Below, piece after piece: positions 10,000 to 19,356 of a stretch of 64,000 bases of DNA. Location of the stretch: NCBI RefSeq assembly GCF_003122365.1, contig NZ_CP029254.1, forward strand, positions 1,379,001 to 1,443,000. Direction: 5' to 3'. The position numbers and the translations under genes are program-made. The notes beneath the pieces were generated by a model that was given only the letters and a program-made list of their open reading frames with translations, did not search any database and had not been told where the DNA came from. This stretch comes from Streptomyces spongiicola (lineage in GTDB: Bacteria > Actinomycetota > Actinomycetes > Streptomycetales > Streptomycetaceae). Position 1 is the stretch's first letter; every line of letters starts with the position of its first letter.

Positions 10000-11268
10000 C
10001 TAAGGGGCGGGTGCGACAGCGCTGAGCGCAGTGCCCGGGTCGGCGAGGGCGTCCGGGTCGACGGCGCCGCGGGAGCGGACCAGCTGCTGGATGTCCTGTG
10101 TGACGTCCCACACGTTCACGTTCATCCCGGCGAGGACCTTGCGGTCCTTGAGCCAGAAGGCGATGAACTCGCGCTTGCCCGCGTCGCCGCGCAGCACGAC
10201 CTGGTCGTAGCTGCCCGGCGGGGCCCAGCCGGAGTACTCCATGCCGAGGTCGTACTGGTCGGAGAAGAAGTACGGGACGCGGTCGAAGGAGACGTCGCGG
10301 CCGAGCATGGCGCGGGCGGCGGCGGGACCGCCGTGCAGGGCGTTGGCCCAGTGCTCCACGCGCAGCCGGATGCCGAGCAGGGGATGGTGGACGGCCGCGA
10401 CGTCGCCGGCGGCGTAGATGTCCGGGTCGGAGGTGCGCAGGGAGGCGTCCACGGCGACGCCGCCGCCGTGCGCGCGGTCGACGAGCGCCAGTCCGGCGGT
10501 CTCGGCGAGACCGGTGCGGGGCGCGGCGCCGATCGCGGCGAGGACGCTGTGGGCGGGGTGCTCGTCGCCGTCCTCGGTACGGGCGGCGAGGACCATGCCG
10601 TCCTGTCCGACGATCTCGGAGAGCCGGCTGCCGAAGTGGAAGCGGACACCCCGCTCCCGGTGCAGGTCGGCGAAGAGCTGCCCCAGCTCGGGGCCGACGA
10701 CCTGGTGCAGCGGAGTGGGCTCGGGCTCGACGACGGTGACCTCGGCCCCGTAGCCGCGGGCGGCGGCCGCGACCTCCAGCCCGATCCAGCCCGCCCCGGC
10801 GATCACCAGATGGCCGTTGTCGCGGCCGAGGGCGGCCAGGACCTGGCGCAGCCGGTCGGCGTGGGCGAGCCGGCGCAGATGGTGGACGCCGGCCAGGTCC
10901 GTCCCCGGCACCTCGAGGCGGCGCGGCTCGGCACCGGTGGCGAGCAGCAGCTTGTCGTAGTGGACGGCGGTGCCGTCGCCGAGCAGTACGGAGCGGTCCT
11001 CCCGGTCGACGGCGATGACGGACTGGCCGAGGTGCAGCTCGACGTCGTGCCGGGCATACCAGGCGGGCTCGTGGACGAAGACGGAGTCCCTTTCCTCCTT
11101 GCCGGTCAGATACCCCTTGGACAGAGGTGGCCGCTCGTAAGGGTGGTCGCGTTCGTCACCGATGATGATCACCCGGCCGGTGAAGCCCTCGGCACGGAGG
11201 GTCTCCGCCGCCTTGGCCCCGGCGAGTCCCCCACCCACGATGACGAAAGTCCGATGTGCGTCGACCAC
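10000..11268 (-). CDS. FAD-dependent pyridine nucleotide-disulphide-type oxidoreductase (ferredoxin reductase-like)
   Basis: A 422-residue flavoprotein. The N-terminal FAD-binding fold begins VIVGGGLAGAKAAETL; a second Rossmann motif VIAGAGWIGLEVAAAARG (about 155) binds NAD(P)H; the FAD ribityl motif DIYAAGDVA is at about 290. The C-terminal domain (YDLGMEYSGW, then LKDRKVLAGMNVN) matches the reductase C-terminal domain of BphA4/ferredoxin reductase-like enzymes. It probably passes electrons from NAD(P)H to a small iron-sulphur protein. The GTG start at 11268 has GGGAGG 8 nt upstream. Partner unknown; the stop is 9 bp from dnaG. Confidence 0.88.
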   Translation of the reverse strand: MVDAHRTFVIVGGGLAGAKAAETLRAEGFTGRVIIIGDERDHPYERPPLSKGYLTGKEERDSVFVHEPAWYARHDVELHLGQSVIAVDREDRSVLLGDGTAVHYDKLLLATGAEPRRLEVPGTDLAGVHHLRRLAHADRLRQVLAALGRDNGHLVIAGAGWIGLEVAAAARGYGAEVTVVEPEPTPLHQVVGPELGQLFADLHRERGVRFHFGSRLSEIVGQDGMVLAARTEDGDEHPAHSVLAAIGAAPRTGLAETAGLALVDRAHGGGVAVDASLRTSDPDIYAAGDVAAVHHPLLGIRLRVEHWANALHGGPAAARAMLGRDVSFDRVPYFFSDQYDLGMEYSGWAPPGSYDQVVLRGDAGKREFIAFWLKDRKVLAGMNVNVWDVTQDIQQLVRSRGAVDPDALADPGTALSAVAPAP

Positions 11269-11895
11269 TTGATGCCTCCCTGTTCACGGCTGGAGGTCCC
11301 GGAGGTGTCCTCCGGGATGACACAGCACGCTACGCCGCCTTGCTTCGAGCGTCCCGCACGGAGCGTGATGGCGGAAGAGGGGCGCCCCGGCGGGCGTACC
11401 GGAACGGCTTATTCCGGTTCCCTGATCGCGGGGCGCACGATCCGGCGCGAAGCGGGGGCGGGGGCGCGTGGTCGCCGCGGATGCGCCGGGAGGGCGGGCG
11501 GCGCGCGGCCATCGGAAGCGGAACACCGGGACGGAGACCATCGGGACGGAGACCACCCGGGCCGAGACCACCGGGGCCGAGACCATCGGGACGGAAACCA
11601 ACCGGGCCGAGACCACCGGGGCCGAGACCATCGGGACGGAAACCAACCGGGCCGAGATCATCGGGCGGGAACCAACCGCAGGGACCACCGCGGGAACCAC
11701 CGACCACCGCGGGAACCAACCGCAGGGACCACCGGGGCGCGCGGGCGGCGACGCCGCAGCCGCGGCCCCGCGGATCACTCGGCGGACATGCGGGCGGCGA
11801 GCGGCCGGGCCGGTCACCACCCTGGGGACGTGCGGGCGTGCGGTGTGCGCAGCCCGCCGTGCGGGGCGCGGGCGGCGGCGCACGCCCCCGCCGGA
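11269..11895. repeat. Intergenic gap filled by 15-bp and related tandem repeats
   Basis: A 627-bp gap between the dGTPase-like gene and the reductase, both on the minus strand. From about 11521 to 11665 it carries about ten units of a 15-bp repeat (GGGACGGAGACCATC type), followed to about 11745 by GGAACCAACCGCAGGGACC repeats. Frames across it give only low-complexity translations. Nothing else is recognised. Confidence 0.7.
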
Positions 11896-13236
11896 TCACC
11901 GGGCGGGCGGGCGCAGCCTGGCGTGCAGGGCGCGGGCGGCGGCGTCGGTGAGGGAGGCGATCTGGTCGACGATCACCCGCTTGCGGGCCCGGTCGTCCGG
12001 GGCGCCGTCGAACATCGCCCGGAACTGCGGGTCCAGCCCCTCGGGCGCCCGGGCGGCCAGGGCCTCGGCCAGTTCGGCGACGACGACGCGCTGGTCCGCA
12101 CGCAACGCCTCCTGCTCTGCGCGCTGCATCACATAGCGGTCCGCGACCGCCTTGAGCACCGCGCACTCCAGACGGGTCCGCTCCGGGACGACCAGTTCGG
12201 CGGCGTAACGGGTGAGCCCGCCGGTGCCGTAAGCCTGCCGGGTGGCACCCTCGGCCGCCAGGCAGAAACGGCCGATGAGCTGGCTGGTGGCATTCTTGAG
12301 CCGGGCCTGGGCCACGGCCGAGCCGTCGTAGCCGTGCGGCCACCATTCCTGGTCGACGAGGCGGTCGAGGGCGTCGGCGAGGGCCTGCGGATCCGTGTCC
12401 CCGGGCACATAGCGGCCGACGGCGACCGCCCAGATCGCGCCGCGCTCGGTCTCGGACAGCAGCATGTTCGGGTCGACGTGGCCCGCGTGCAGACCGTCCT
12501 CGAAGTCGTGCACGGAGTACGCCACGTCGTCGGCCCAGTCCATGACCTGGGCCTCGAAGCACTTGCGGTACGCCGGGGCGCCCTCCCGTACCCAGGCGAA
12601 GACCGGCAGGTCGTCCTCGTACACACCGAACTTGGGCGAGCCGGGGTCGGCGGGATGGCCGCCTCGGCTCCAGGGGTACTTGGTGGCCGCGTCGAGTGCC
12701 GCGCGGGTGAGGTTCAGCCCGACGCTGACCAGTTCGCCGCCCGCCGCGCCGGCGGCGGAGGGGACCGCTCCGGAGCGGACGAAGGCCTTGGGCTCGATCC
12801 GGGTGAGCAGCCGCAGCGACTGGGCGTTGCCCTCGAAGCCGCCGCAGTCCCCGGCGACCTCGTTGAGGGCCTGCTCGCCGTTGTGCCCGAAGGGCGGATG
12901 GCCCAGGTCGTGGGCGAGGCAGGCGGCCTCCACGAGGTCGGGGTCGCAGCCGAGGGCCGCGCCCAGTTCCCTGCCGACCTGGGCGCACTCCAGGGAGTGG
13001 GTCAGGCGGGTACGCGGGCTCGGGTCCCAGGCCGCGCTCCGCGAACCGGGCGTGACCACCTGCGTCTTGCCCGCGAGCCGGCGCAGCGCGGCGGAGTGCA
13101 GCACCCGGGCGCGGTCGCGCTGGAAGGCCGTGCGGCCGGGGCGCTTGTCGGGCTCGGGCGCCCAGCGCGCGGTGGCCGCGTCGTCGTAGCCGCAGCTCTC
13201 GCCGAGGCCGGTGGGCGTGCTCGTGGTGCCTTCCAT
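11896..13236 (-). CDS. dgt: Deoxyguanosinetriphosphate triphosphohydrolase-like HD-domain protein
   Basis: A 446-residue member of the dGTPase family, which cleaves dNTPs to deoxynucleosides and triphosphate. The signature [13 protein letters not shown] includes the first metal-binding His; the HD motif is [14 protein letters not shown] (about 118-131); a further Asp is in [13 protein letters not shown] (about 230). The start [20 protein letters not shown] is typical of the family. The ATG at 13236 is preferred because residues further upstream in the open frame are unrelated low-complexity sequence. It lies 38 bp downstream of the chelatase gene on the same strand. Substrate preference in actinobacteria is not certain. 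Confidence 0.92.
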   Translation of the reverse strand: MEGTTSTPTGLGESCGYDDAATARWAPEPDKRPGRTAFQRDRARVLHSAALRRLAGKTQVVTPGSRSAAWDPSPRTRLTHSLECAQVGRELGAALGCDPDLVEAACLAHDLGHPPFGHNGEQALNEVAGDCGGFEGNAQSLRLLTRIEPKAFVRSGAVPSAAGAAGGELVSVGLNLTRAALDAATKYPWSRGGHPADPGSPKFGVYEDDLPVFAWVREGAPAYRKCFEAQVMDWADDVAYSVHDFEDGLHAGHVDPNMLLSETERGAIWAVAVGRYVPGDTDPQALADALDRLVDQEWWPHGYDGSAVAQARLKNATSQLIGRFCLAAEGATRQAYGTGGLTRYAAELVVPERTRLECAVLKAVADRYVMQRAEQEALRADQRVVVAELAEALAARAPEGLDPQFRAMFDGAPDDRARKRVIVDQIASLTDAAARALHARLRPPAR

Positions 13237-13274
13237 GCCCCTGACGGTAACGCGGGCCGCCTCGGCGGCGTGAC

Positions 13275-14423
13275 TCAGGCGGTGGCCGGCGGGCATGGGG
13301 CGGCTGTCGGGGCGACCGTCGCGTACGGGCCGGACGTCGCGTACGGGGCGGACGTCGCGTACGGGCCGGACGTCGCGTACGGAGCGGACGTCGCGTACGG
13401 AGCGTCCCGTGCCGCGTCGTAGCGGTGGAGGACGAGCCGGGCGAGCGCGGGATGGTCGCCGAGCGGGGCGGCCGCGACCCACGGCGCCGCGCTGCGGGAC
13501 GCCGTGGCGAACCGGCCGGGCGCGGTGAAGTACGAGGCGAGCGCGACCCGGTGCCGGCCGCGCGCCGCCAGCGCCCGCAGCGCCTCGGGGACGGTGGGCG
13601 AGCAGGCGGAGGCGTAGGCGGGGACGACGGGCACGCCGCCGAGGCGCTCGGTGAGCAGGGCGGCGGTGCGCCGGGCGTCCGCGGCCGAGGCCGGGTCGCG
13701 CGAGCCGGCGGCGGCGAGGACCACCCCGGCGCCGCGGGCACCGGCCCGCGGGTCCGGCCAGCCGGCCTCCACGAGCCGGTCGTGGAGGGCCTCGACGAGC
13801 AGGGGGTGCGGTCCGAGCGGCGGCGCGAGCCGGGCGCGCACCCCCGCGGCGGCCACGGCGGCGGGGATGTCGTGCCCGACGTGGAAGCCGCGCCCCAGCA
13901 GCAGCGGCACGAGTACGGCCTCGCGACCCCGCAGCCCGGCGAGGGTGTGGGGCAGCAGCGGGGTGTCGAGTTCGATGTGCCCGAGCCGCACGTCGGCACC
14001 GGGGCGCAGCTCCCGTACCCGGTCCAGCAGGCGGCTGACGGTCCGCAGGGCGCGGGGGTCCCGGCTGCCGTGGGCGACGGCGACGAGTACGGGGTCGGCG
14101 ACGGGGACGGGGACAGGGGCGGATACGGGGGCAGGCGCGACGACGGGGACGGGGACGGGGGCAGGGGCGATAGCGGTTGCGGATACGGGTACGGGTACGG
14201 GGTCGGCGCCGCACTGCGCGGTGGCCGCCGGGGCCGTGGAGGGGCCGCCCGCTGCGGCGGGCGACGGGCTGGGAGAGGTCATGGGTCTGCGCACTCCGTT
14301 GAGCTGGACATGACTGAGCTGTGCCGCGAGCTGCGCGGTGACGCTGATGAGCAGCCGCGTCGAGCCGTCGAGGGGCAGCGGATGCGGAAGCGGTGACTCG
14401 CGAGGGTGTGCCGGCTCCGTCAT
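13275..14423 (-). CDS. CbiX/SirB-type sirohydrochlorin chelatase with repeat tail
   Basis: Contains two homologous chelatase halves: the first starts [13 protein letters not shown] with the metal-binding His, the second [18 protein letters not shown]. Such proteins insert Fe or Co into sirohydrochlorin; the iron product, siroheme, is the cofactor of the NirB encoded downstream in the region. The C-terminus carries five copies of a six-residue [12 protein letters not shown] unit, an odd extension. The N-terminus before the domain is rich in Ala/Pro/Val. Two starts are possible: ATG at 14423 or at 14282 (MTSPSPSP); the true core begins about residue 95 of the longer form. Confidence 0.85.
   Translation of the reverse strand: MTEPAHPRESPLPHPLPLDGSTRLLISVTAQLAAQLSHVQLNGVRRPMTSPSPSPAAAGGPSTAPAATAQCGADPVPVPVSATAIAPAPVPVPVVAPAPVSAPVPVPVADPVLVAVAHGSRDPRALRTVSRLLDRVRELRPGADVRLGHIELDTPLLPHTLAGLRGREAVLVPLLLGRGFHVGHDIPAAVAAAGVRARLAPPLGPHPLLVEALHDRLVEAGWPDPRAGARGAGVVLAAAGSRDPASAADARRTAALLTERLGGVPVVPAYASACSPTVPEALRALAARGRHRVALASYFTAPGRFATASRSAAPWVAAAPLGDHPALARLVLHRYDAARDAPYATSAPYATSGPYATSAPYATSGPYATVAPTAAPCPPATA
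13318..13407. repeat. Five 18-bp tandem repeats at the chelatase 3' end
   Basis: Units of 18 bp (GTCGCGTACGGGCCGGAC type) start at 13318, 13336, 13354, 13372 and 13390. They are in frame and encode the six-residue repeats that end the chelatase. A second GACGGG-type repeat lies at about 14098-14165 in the same gene's N-terminal part. Confidence 0.9.
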
Positions 14424-14541
14424 GAACCGATACTGGCGGGCGCAGATTGCCACGCCGTTGCGCCGTGATGACGGGTGTTTACCGCTGCCTCACCGGGGCG
14501 CGGGAAGCGATGTCGGACGGCGGGCCGCTCCGGGTGCCGAC

Positions 14542-15246
14542 TCAGGCCGCCAGCCACACCCGCAGCTCGGGGCCGGGCACGCAGCCCTGCCTGGCCGCCG
14601 CCGCCAGGTCCTCACCGTACTCGTAGCCGACGACGGGCATGCCCGGCCAGAGGCGGGCGACGGTGGCGAGACAGCCGGACCAGGCCCGGTCGAGGTCGCC
14701 GTCCGCATCGAAGACGTTCGAGACGCCGATGACGTACTCGCTGCGGATCACCACGGCGCCGGCGACCGTGCGGCTGCCGCCGTCGGCCGTGCCGGCGAGG
14801 ACGGTGACGGTGCGGTCGGACAGGAGACGCGGACGGAACAGCCCGGACAGTGCCGCGTCGCCCCCCGACCAGGCGGCCTCCCAGCGGTCGAGGTCCGGAG
14901 CGGTCCGCACGGGGCGCCAGGCGACGCCACCGGGCGCGACCGGCGCGGCGAGCACGGCGGGCCGGTGGATCCAGCGCGCCTGGAAGGCCACGTCGAATCC
15001 CTCTCCGGAGAGGTCCAGCCGTCCGAAGCTGTCCTTCACCGAACAGCCCCCCGCCGAACGGTCCACCTGGCCCAGCACCTCGCGGGCCGTTGCGTCGGGG
15101 GCGAGGGTGACGGCGTCCGGATGCAGCGGCGGGGTACGCCGCTCGCTGGTCCAGGCGCGGTCGCCGAACACCCCGGGTATCCCGTGCGCACGGCACATCG
15201 CGTGGCACCATTCGGCGTTGTTCCGGGCTGCGGAGACAGCGAGCAT
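14542..15246 (-). CDS. Uncharacterised protein, C-terminal half GNAT-like
   Basis: A 234-residue protein with normal Streptomyces codon bias. The C-terminal half (SGLFRPRLL, then TVAGAVVIRSEYVIGVSNVFDADGD, then PVVGYEYGEDLAAAARQG) resembles the acceptor/CoA-binding part of GNAT N-acetyltransferases, but I cannot assign a substrate. The N-terminal half (WCHAMCRAHGIPGVFGDRAW) has no clear relative. The ATG at 15246 is chosen over an upstream in-frame start at 15312 because conservation-like composition begins at MLAVSAARNN. It is divergent from the DUF218 gene at 15457. Confidence 0.7.
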   Translation of the reverse strand: MLAVSAARNNAEWCHAMCRAHGIPGVFGDRAWTSERRTPPLHPDAVTLAPDATAREVLGQVDRSAGGCSVKDSFGRLDLSGEGFDVAFQARWIHRPAVLAAPVAPGGVAWRPVRTAPDLDRWEAAWSGGDAALSGLFRPRLLSDRTVTVLAGTADGGSRTVAGAVVIRSEYVIGVSNVFDADGDLDRAWSGCLATVARLWPGMPVVGYEYGEDLAAAARQGCVPGPELRVWLAA

Positions 15247-15456
15247 GGCTCGATCATGCCGTACTCTCCGCCGCACCGGCCCGGTGTCACGGAGCGGAGA
15301 GCACTGTTCCACCCCGGTTTACGGCTTCTGCGGGTGGCCCGCGACCATCGAAATGCTGAGCCGGCCGGTGTCCCGGCTCACATCGCCCGGACGCGGCGAA
15401 CCATCGTGCCCCGCCGAACGTCGGAGGAGACGGGCAGACGAACCAGGGGGTCATCG

Positions 15457-16383
15457 ATGCGGAAACTCTCGCCGCTGCGGCGGGGGCCGGGCGGACCCGT
15501 GCGGCGCCTACTCGGACCGGGCGGACCCGGCCTCCTCGGACCCGGCGGACCCGGCGGACCCGTGCGGCGCCTACTCGGAGCCGGGACCACGCGGGGCGGG
15601 CTAGGACCCGGGACCACGCGGGGCGGGCTAGGACCCGGGACCACGCGGGGCGGGCTCGCGCCGGGCGCTGCCGTGCCGCACGAGCCCGCACCCGGCCGGC
15701 TCCCGCGGGGCCGGCTGGTGCCCCGGACCACCCGGGGCAGGCGGCGGGCCGTGCAGGGGCTGATGCTGGCGACGGTGTGCGCGCTCGCCCCGGCGACCTG
15801 GCTGCACGCCGTGGCCGGCGACCGCACCGGCACCGTCACCGGCGCCCCTGATCGCGAAGTCGCCGTGGTGTTCGGTGCCGGGCTGCGCGAGGGCCGGCCG
15901 ACCCCGTATCTGGCCCACCGGCTCGACGCCGCGGCGGAGCTGTACCGAGCCGGAAAGGTCAGGGTCGTCCTCGTCACCGGGGACAACAGCCGGGTGGACT
16001 ACGACGAGCCGGACGCGATGCGTACATACCTCGTCCGGCGCGGTGTGCCGGACGGCCGGATCGTCAGCGACCACGCGGGCTTCGACACCTGGGACTCCTG
16101 TGTCCGCGCCAAGAGGATCTTCGGCGTCGACCGGGCCGTGCTGGTGACCCAGGGCTTCCACATCAAGCGCGCGCTCGCGCTGTGCGACGCCGCCGGGATC
16201 GAGTCCTACGGCGTCGGCGTCGCCGAGCCCCACGACCGGATCTGGTACTACGGCGGCGTGCGCGAGCTGTTCGCGGCCGGCAAGGCGGCGCTGGACGTCG
16301 CGCTCCGGCCGGACCCGCGCTTTCTGGGGCCCCGCGAGGCGGGCGTCACCGAGGCCCTGGCCGCGTCGGCCGCCGCGCCCTGA
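15457..16383 (+). CDS. DUF218/SanA-like membrane protein with low-complexity N-terminus
   Basis: A 308-residue protein. Residues about 10-85 are Gly/Pro/Arg/Leu repeats (GGLGPGTTR units), then one transmembrane helix (LMLATVCALAPATWLHAVAG) anchors an extracytoplasmic DUF218 domain: VVFGAGLREGRPTPYLAHRLDAA, VLVTGDN and VLVTQGFHIKRAL. SanA/YdcF relatives affect envelope barrier functions such as vancomycin exclusion, though the biochemical role is poorly defined. ATG at 15457 is the first start in front of the repeat; the folded protein begins near residue 90. The N-terminal repeats lie over DNA repeats of 24-30 bp. Confidence 0.8.
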   Translation: MRKLSPLRRGPGGPVRRLLGPGGPGLLGPGGPGGPVRRLLGAGTTRGGLGPGTTRGGLGPGTTRGGLAPGAAVPHEPAPGRLPRGRLVPRTTRGRRRAVQGLMLATVCALAPATWLHAVAGDRTGTVTGAPDREVAVVFGAGLREGRPTPYLAHRLDAAAELYRAGKVRVVLVTGDNSRVDYDEPDAMRTYLVRRGVPDGRIVSDHAGFDTWDSCVRAKRIFGVDRAVLVTQGFHIKRALALCDAAGIESYGVGVAEPHDRIWYYGGVRELFAAGKAALDVALRPDPRFLGPREAGVTEALAASAAAP

Positions 16384-16440
16384 CCACCCAACGCCGGACC
16401 GGGAACCACGCACCGCCGGACCGTAAACCACCCACCGCCG

Positions 16441-16536
16441 CGCCCCAAGCAGACCGCTCACCGCCGGACCCTGAAACACCCAACGCCGGACCGGGAACCA
16501 CCCGCCGCCGCGCCCCAAGCAGACCGCTCACCGCCG
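16441..16536. repeat. Direct repeats before nasA
   Basis: In the 238-bp gap upstream of nasA a sequence beginning CGCCCCAAGCAGACCGCTCA occurs at 16441-16466 and again at 16511-16536 (70-bp period), embedded in further CACCGCCGGACC-type degenerate repeats from 16384. Confidence 0.75.
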
Positions 16537-16571
16537 CGCACCGGGCCCGGGGAGGGCCGCGTACCGAGGCC

Positions 16572-16609
16572 GTAATGCGGCGAGCGGGCCGCCGTAACAC
16601 GGGCGACGC
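16572..16609 (+). promoter_or_regulatory. Candidate GlnR box upstream of nasA
   Basis: The spacing matches the published GlnR layout of four 5-bp half-sites separated by 6 bp: GTAAT (16572), AGCGG (16583), GTAAC (16594), GACGC (16605), against gTnAC-n6-GaAAc-n6-gTnAC-n6-GaAAc. The first and third half-sites match well, the second and fourth poorly. It ends 12 bp before the nasA ATG. GlnR control of nitrate reductase is known in Streptomyces; this site itself is an inference. Confidence 0.5.
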
Positions 16610-16621
16610 ACGCTGGGGCGC

Positions 16622-18997
16622 ATGTCCCACACATCGGCCCCGGCGCCCGCCCCCGGCCCCGTCGTCGCTCCCGTCGTCGCTCCCGCCGCCGACCCCGCCC
16701 TCGTCCCGACCCACTGCCCCTACTGCGCCCTGCAGTGCGGGATGAACCTGCGCGGGTCCGGGGAGACGGTCGAGGTCGTGGAACGGGACGACTTCCCGGT
16801 CAACCGGGGCGCCCTGTGCGGCAAGGGACGTACGGCACCCGCGGTGCTCTCCTCCCGGGTCAGGCTGACCGGGCCCCTGGTCCGACGCCCCGCCACCGGC
16901 AGGCTCGAACCGGCCACCTGGGAGGAGGCTCTCCGCGCCACCGCCGACGGGCTGCGGCGCACCCGGACGCGGCACGGGGCGGACGCCGTCGGCGTGTTCG
17001 GCGGCGGGGGCCTGACCAACGAGAAGGCCTACGCGCTCGGCAAGTTCGCCCGGGTGGTGCTCGGCACCTCCCAGATCGACTACAACGGGCGCTTCTGCAT
17101 GTCCTCGGCGGCGGCCGCCCAGGGCAAGGCGTTCGGACTGGATCGGGGACTCCCCTTCCCCCTGGAGGACGTCCCGCGCACCGGCTGCGTGCTCCTCGTC
17201 GGCTCCAACCTCGCCGAGACCATGCCCCCCGCGCTGCGGTACCTCACCGAGCTGAAGGACAACGGCGGCACGCTGATCGTCGTCGACCCGCGCCGTACGA
17301 GGACCGCGGAGCAGGCCGACCTGCACCTCGCACCGCGCCCCGGCACCGATCTCGCGCTCGCGCTCGGCCTGCTGCACCTGGTGGTGGCGCAGGGCCGCAC
17401 CGACGAGGAGTTCATCCGCGAGCGCACGACCGGGTGGGAGGATGCCAGGGCGGCCGCCATGGCGCACTGGCCGGAGCTGGTCGAGCGGATCACCGGGGTG
17501 GGCGTGCCGCGGCTGCGGGCGGCCGCGGCCATGTTCTGCGACGCCCCGAACGCGATGGTCCTCACCGCCCGCGGGCCGGAACAGCAGTCGAAGGGCACCG
17601 ACACCGTCGGCGCCTGGATCAACCTCGCCCTCGCCACCGGCAACGCAGGCCGTCCGCTGGCCGGTTACGGCTGCCTCACCGGGCAGGGCAACGGGCAGGG
17701 CGGGCGGGAGCACGGCCAGAAGGCCGACCAGCTCCCCGGGTACCGCAGGCTCGACGACCCGCTGGCGCGCGCACACGTGGCAGGGGTGTGGGGAGTCGAC
17801 CCCGACTCGCTGCCAGGCCCCGGCCGGAGCGCGTACGAACTGCTCGACGCGCTGGGCCGGGACGTACGGGCACTGCTGCTGATGGGGTCCAACCCGGTGG
17901 TGTCCGCGCCCCGCGCCGCGCATGTGGAGGGACGGCTGCGTTCCCTGGACTTCCTCGCCGTCGCCGACGTGGTCCTGTCGGAGACGGCGGAACTGGCGGA
18001 CGTGGTGCTGCCGGTGGCCCAGTGGGCGGAGGAGACGGGGACGACGACGAACCTGGAGGGCAGGGTGCTGCTGCGCCGCCGGGCGCTGACACCGCCGCCG
18101 GGGGTGCGCAGCGACCTGGAGGTCCTGCACGGTCTCGCCGGGTTGCTGGGGCACGAGAAGGGGTTCCCGACGGACCCTGAGGAGGTCTTCGGTGAACTGC
18201 GGCGCGCCTCCTCCGGCGGCCCCGCCGACTACGCGGGCATCAGTTACCGGCGGCTGGAGGAGGAGCAGGGCGTGTTCTGGCCCTGCCCGGAGACGGGCGG
18301 GCACGGAAAGGAGCCGGGCGGACACGGAAAGGGGGCGCGCGGGTACGGAAAGGAGCCGGGCGGACATGGAAAGGAGCCGGGGACGGGGGCCGGGGAGCCG
18401 CATCCGGGCACGCCGCGGCTGTTCCTCGACCGGTTCGCGACGCCTGACGGGCGGGCCGCGTTCGCGCCGGTGGTGCACCGGGAGGCCGCCGAGCCCACCG
18501 ACGCCGAGTACCCCGTCGTGCTGACCACCGGGCGGGTCGTGGCCCAGTACCAGTCGGGGGCGCAGACCCGCCGGGTGGACGAGCTGAACGCGGCCGCCCC
18601 GGGGCCGTTCGTCCAACTCCATCCGCAGCTCGCGGCGCGAGTGGGGGTTGCCGAGGGCGAGCCGGTCGCGGTGGTCTCCCGCCGCGGTCGGGCGGTCGCA
18701 CCGGCCCGGGTGAGCGAGGCGATCCGCCCCGACACGGTGTTCATGCCCTTCCACTGGCCGGGGGCGGGGCGCGCCAACACGCTGACCAACCCGGCACTCG
18801 ACCCGACGTCGCGGATGCCGGAGTTCAAGGTCTGCGCGGTGCGCCTGGAGCGTCCGGAACACCCGGGGTACCCGGAACACAGCGAAACCCCGAAACACAC
18901 CGAAAGCCCGGAACCGACAGAAAGCCCGGAAAGCCCATCACGGCAGAACAGGCGGAGTGGGCAGAACGGGCGTCGAATTGACGGGCGGCACGGCTGA
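16622..18997 (+). CDS. nasA: Assimilatory nitrate reductase, molybdopterin and 4Fe-4S catalytic subunit
   Basis: A 791-residue bis-MGD oxidoreductase reducing nitrate to nitrite in the cytoplasm. A [4Fe-4S] cluster is bound by CPYCALQC (C32, C35, C39) and C66 (GALCGKGR). NGRFCMSS near residue 160 holds the probable molybdenum-ligand cysteine. The molybdopterin dinucleotide domain is C-terminal (VVLTTGRVVAQYQSG onwards). An unusual GGHGKEPGGHGKG-type repeat sits at about 559-588, just before that domain, and the last 50 residues are a low-complexity PEHSETPKHTESPE tail. No ferredoxin partner is adjacent; nirBD follows about 9 kb away. A GlnR-like box precedes it. Confidence 0.93.
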   Translation: MSHTSAPAPAPGPVVAPVVAPAADPALVPTHCPYCALQCGMNLRGSGETVEVVERDDFPVNRGALCGKGRTAPAVLSSRVRLTGPLVRRPATGRLEPATWEEALRATADGLRRTRTRHGADAVGVFGGGGLTNEKAYALGKFARVVLGTSQIDYNGRFCMSSAAAAQGKAFGLDRGLPFPLEDVPRTGCVLLVGSNLAETMPPALRYLTELKDNGGTLIVVDPRRTRTAEQADLHLAPRPGTDLALALGLLHLVVAQGRTDEEFIRERTTGWEDARAAAMAHWPELVERITGVGVPRLRAAAAMFCDAPNAMVLTARGPEQQSKGTDTVGAWINLALATGNAGRPLAGYGCLTGQGNGQGGREHGQKADQLPGYRRLDDPLARAHVAGVWGVDPDSLPGPGRSAYELLDALGRDVRALLLMGSNPVVSAPRAAHVEGRLRSLDFLAVADVVLSETAELADVVLPVAQWAEETGTTTNLEGRVLLRRRALTPPPGVRSDLEVLHGLAGLLGHEKGFPTDPEEVFGELRRASSGGPADYAGISYRRLEEEQGVFWPCPETGGHGKEPGGHGKGARGYGKEPGGHGKEPGTGAGEPHPGTPRLFLDRFATPDGRAAFAPVVHREAAEPTDAEYPVVLTTGRVVAQYQSGAQTRRVDELNAAAPGPFVQLHPQLAARVGVAEGEPVAVVSRRGRAVAPARVSEAIRPDTVFMPFHWPGAGRANTLTNPALDPTSRMPEFKVCAVRLERPEHPGYPEHSETPKHTESPEPTESPESPSRQNRRSGQNGRRIDGRHG

Positions 18998-19029
18998 CGC
19001 GGGCGCACCGCGAGGGCCCGGGCCGTACC

Positions 19030-19356
19030 TCACGCCCGCTCCGCGGTCTCCGACGCGATCCACGCCAGGTACTCCGCACTGCCCCGGAGGACCGGTGTCG
19101 CGATGATCTCGGGGGTGTCGTAGTCGTGGTGGGCCAGCAGATGCGCCTCCAACGCGTCGTAGCGCTCCTCGGTGGTCTTCAGCAGGACCTGCCACTCCTC
19201 ACCGGTCTCGACGGCGTTCCGCCAGTGGTACACGGAGGTGACCGGCGCCGAGATCTGCGCGCAGGCGGCCAGCCTCGCCTCCACCGCGCCGCGGGCCAGC
19301 TCCTCCGCCTTGGCGGCACTGTCGGTCGTGGTCACAACGGTCAGGGCGCGACTCAC
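19030..19356 (-). CDS. cutA: Divalent-cation tolerance protein CutA
   Basis: A 108-residue CutA1 protein, the typical length for this small trimeric ferredoxin-like fold. Visible family features are TVVTTTDSAAKAEELAR at the N-terminus, AACAQI (metal-associated Cys), SVYHWRN and WQVLLKTTEERYDALEAHL, then the HDYDTPEIIATPV motif. Function is linked to copper/divalent metal tolerance, but the mechanism is unclear. The GTG at 19356 is chosen because AGGAG lies 5 nt upstream; the GTG at 19362 overlaps that site. The gene converges with nasA, 32 bp apart. Confidence 0.93.
   Translation of the reverse strand: MSRALTVVTTTDSAAKAEELARGAVEARLAACAQISAPVTSVYHWRNAVETGEEWQVLLKTTEERYDALEAHLLAHHDYDTPEIIATPVLRGSAEYLAWIASETAERA

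Noticed and set aside
11521..11745. CRISPR-like repeat array
   Set aside because: Units are contiguous 15-bp tandem repeats with no unique spacers.
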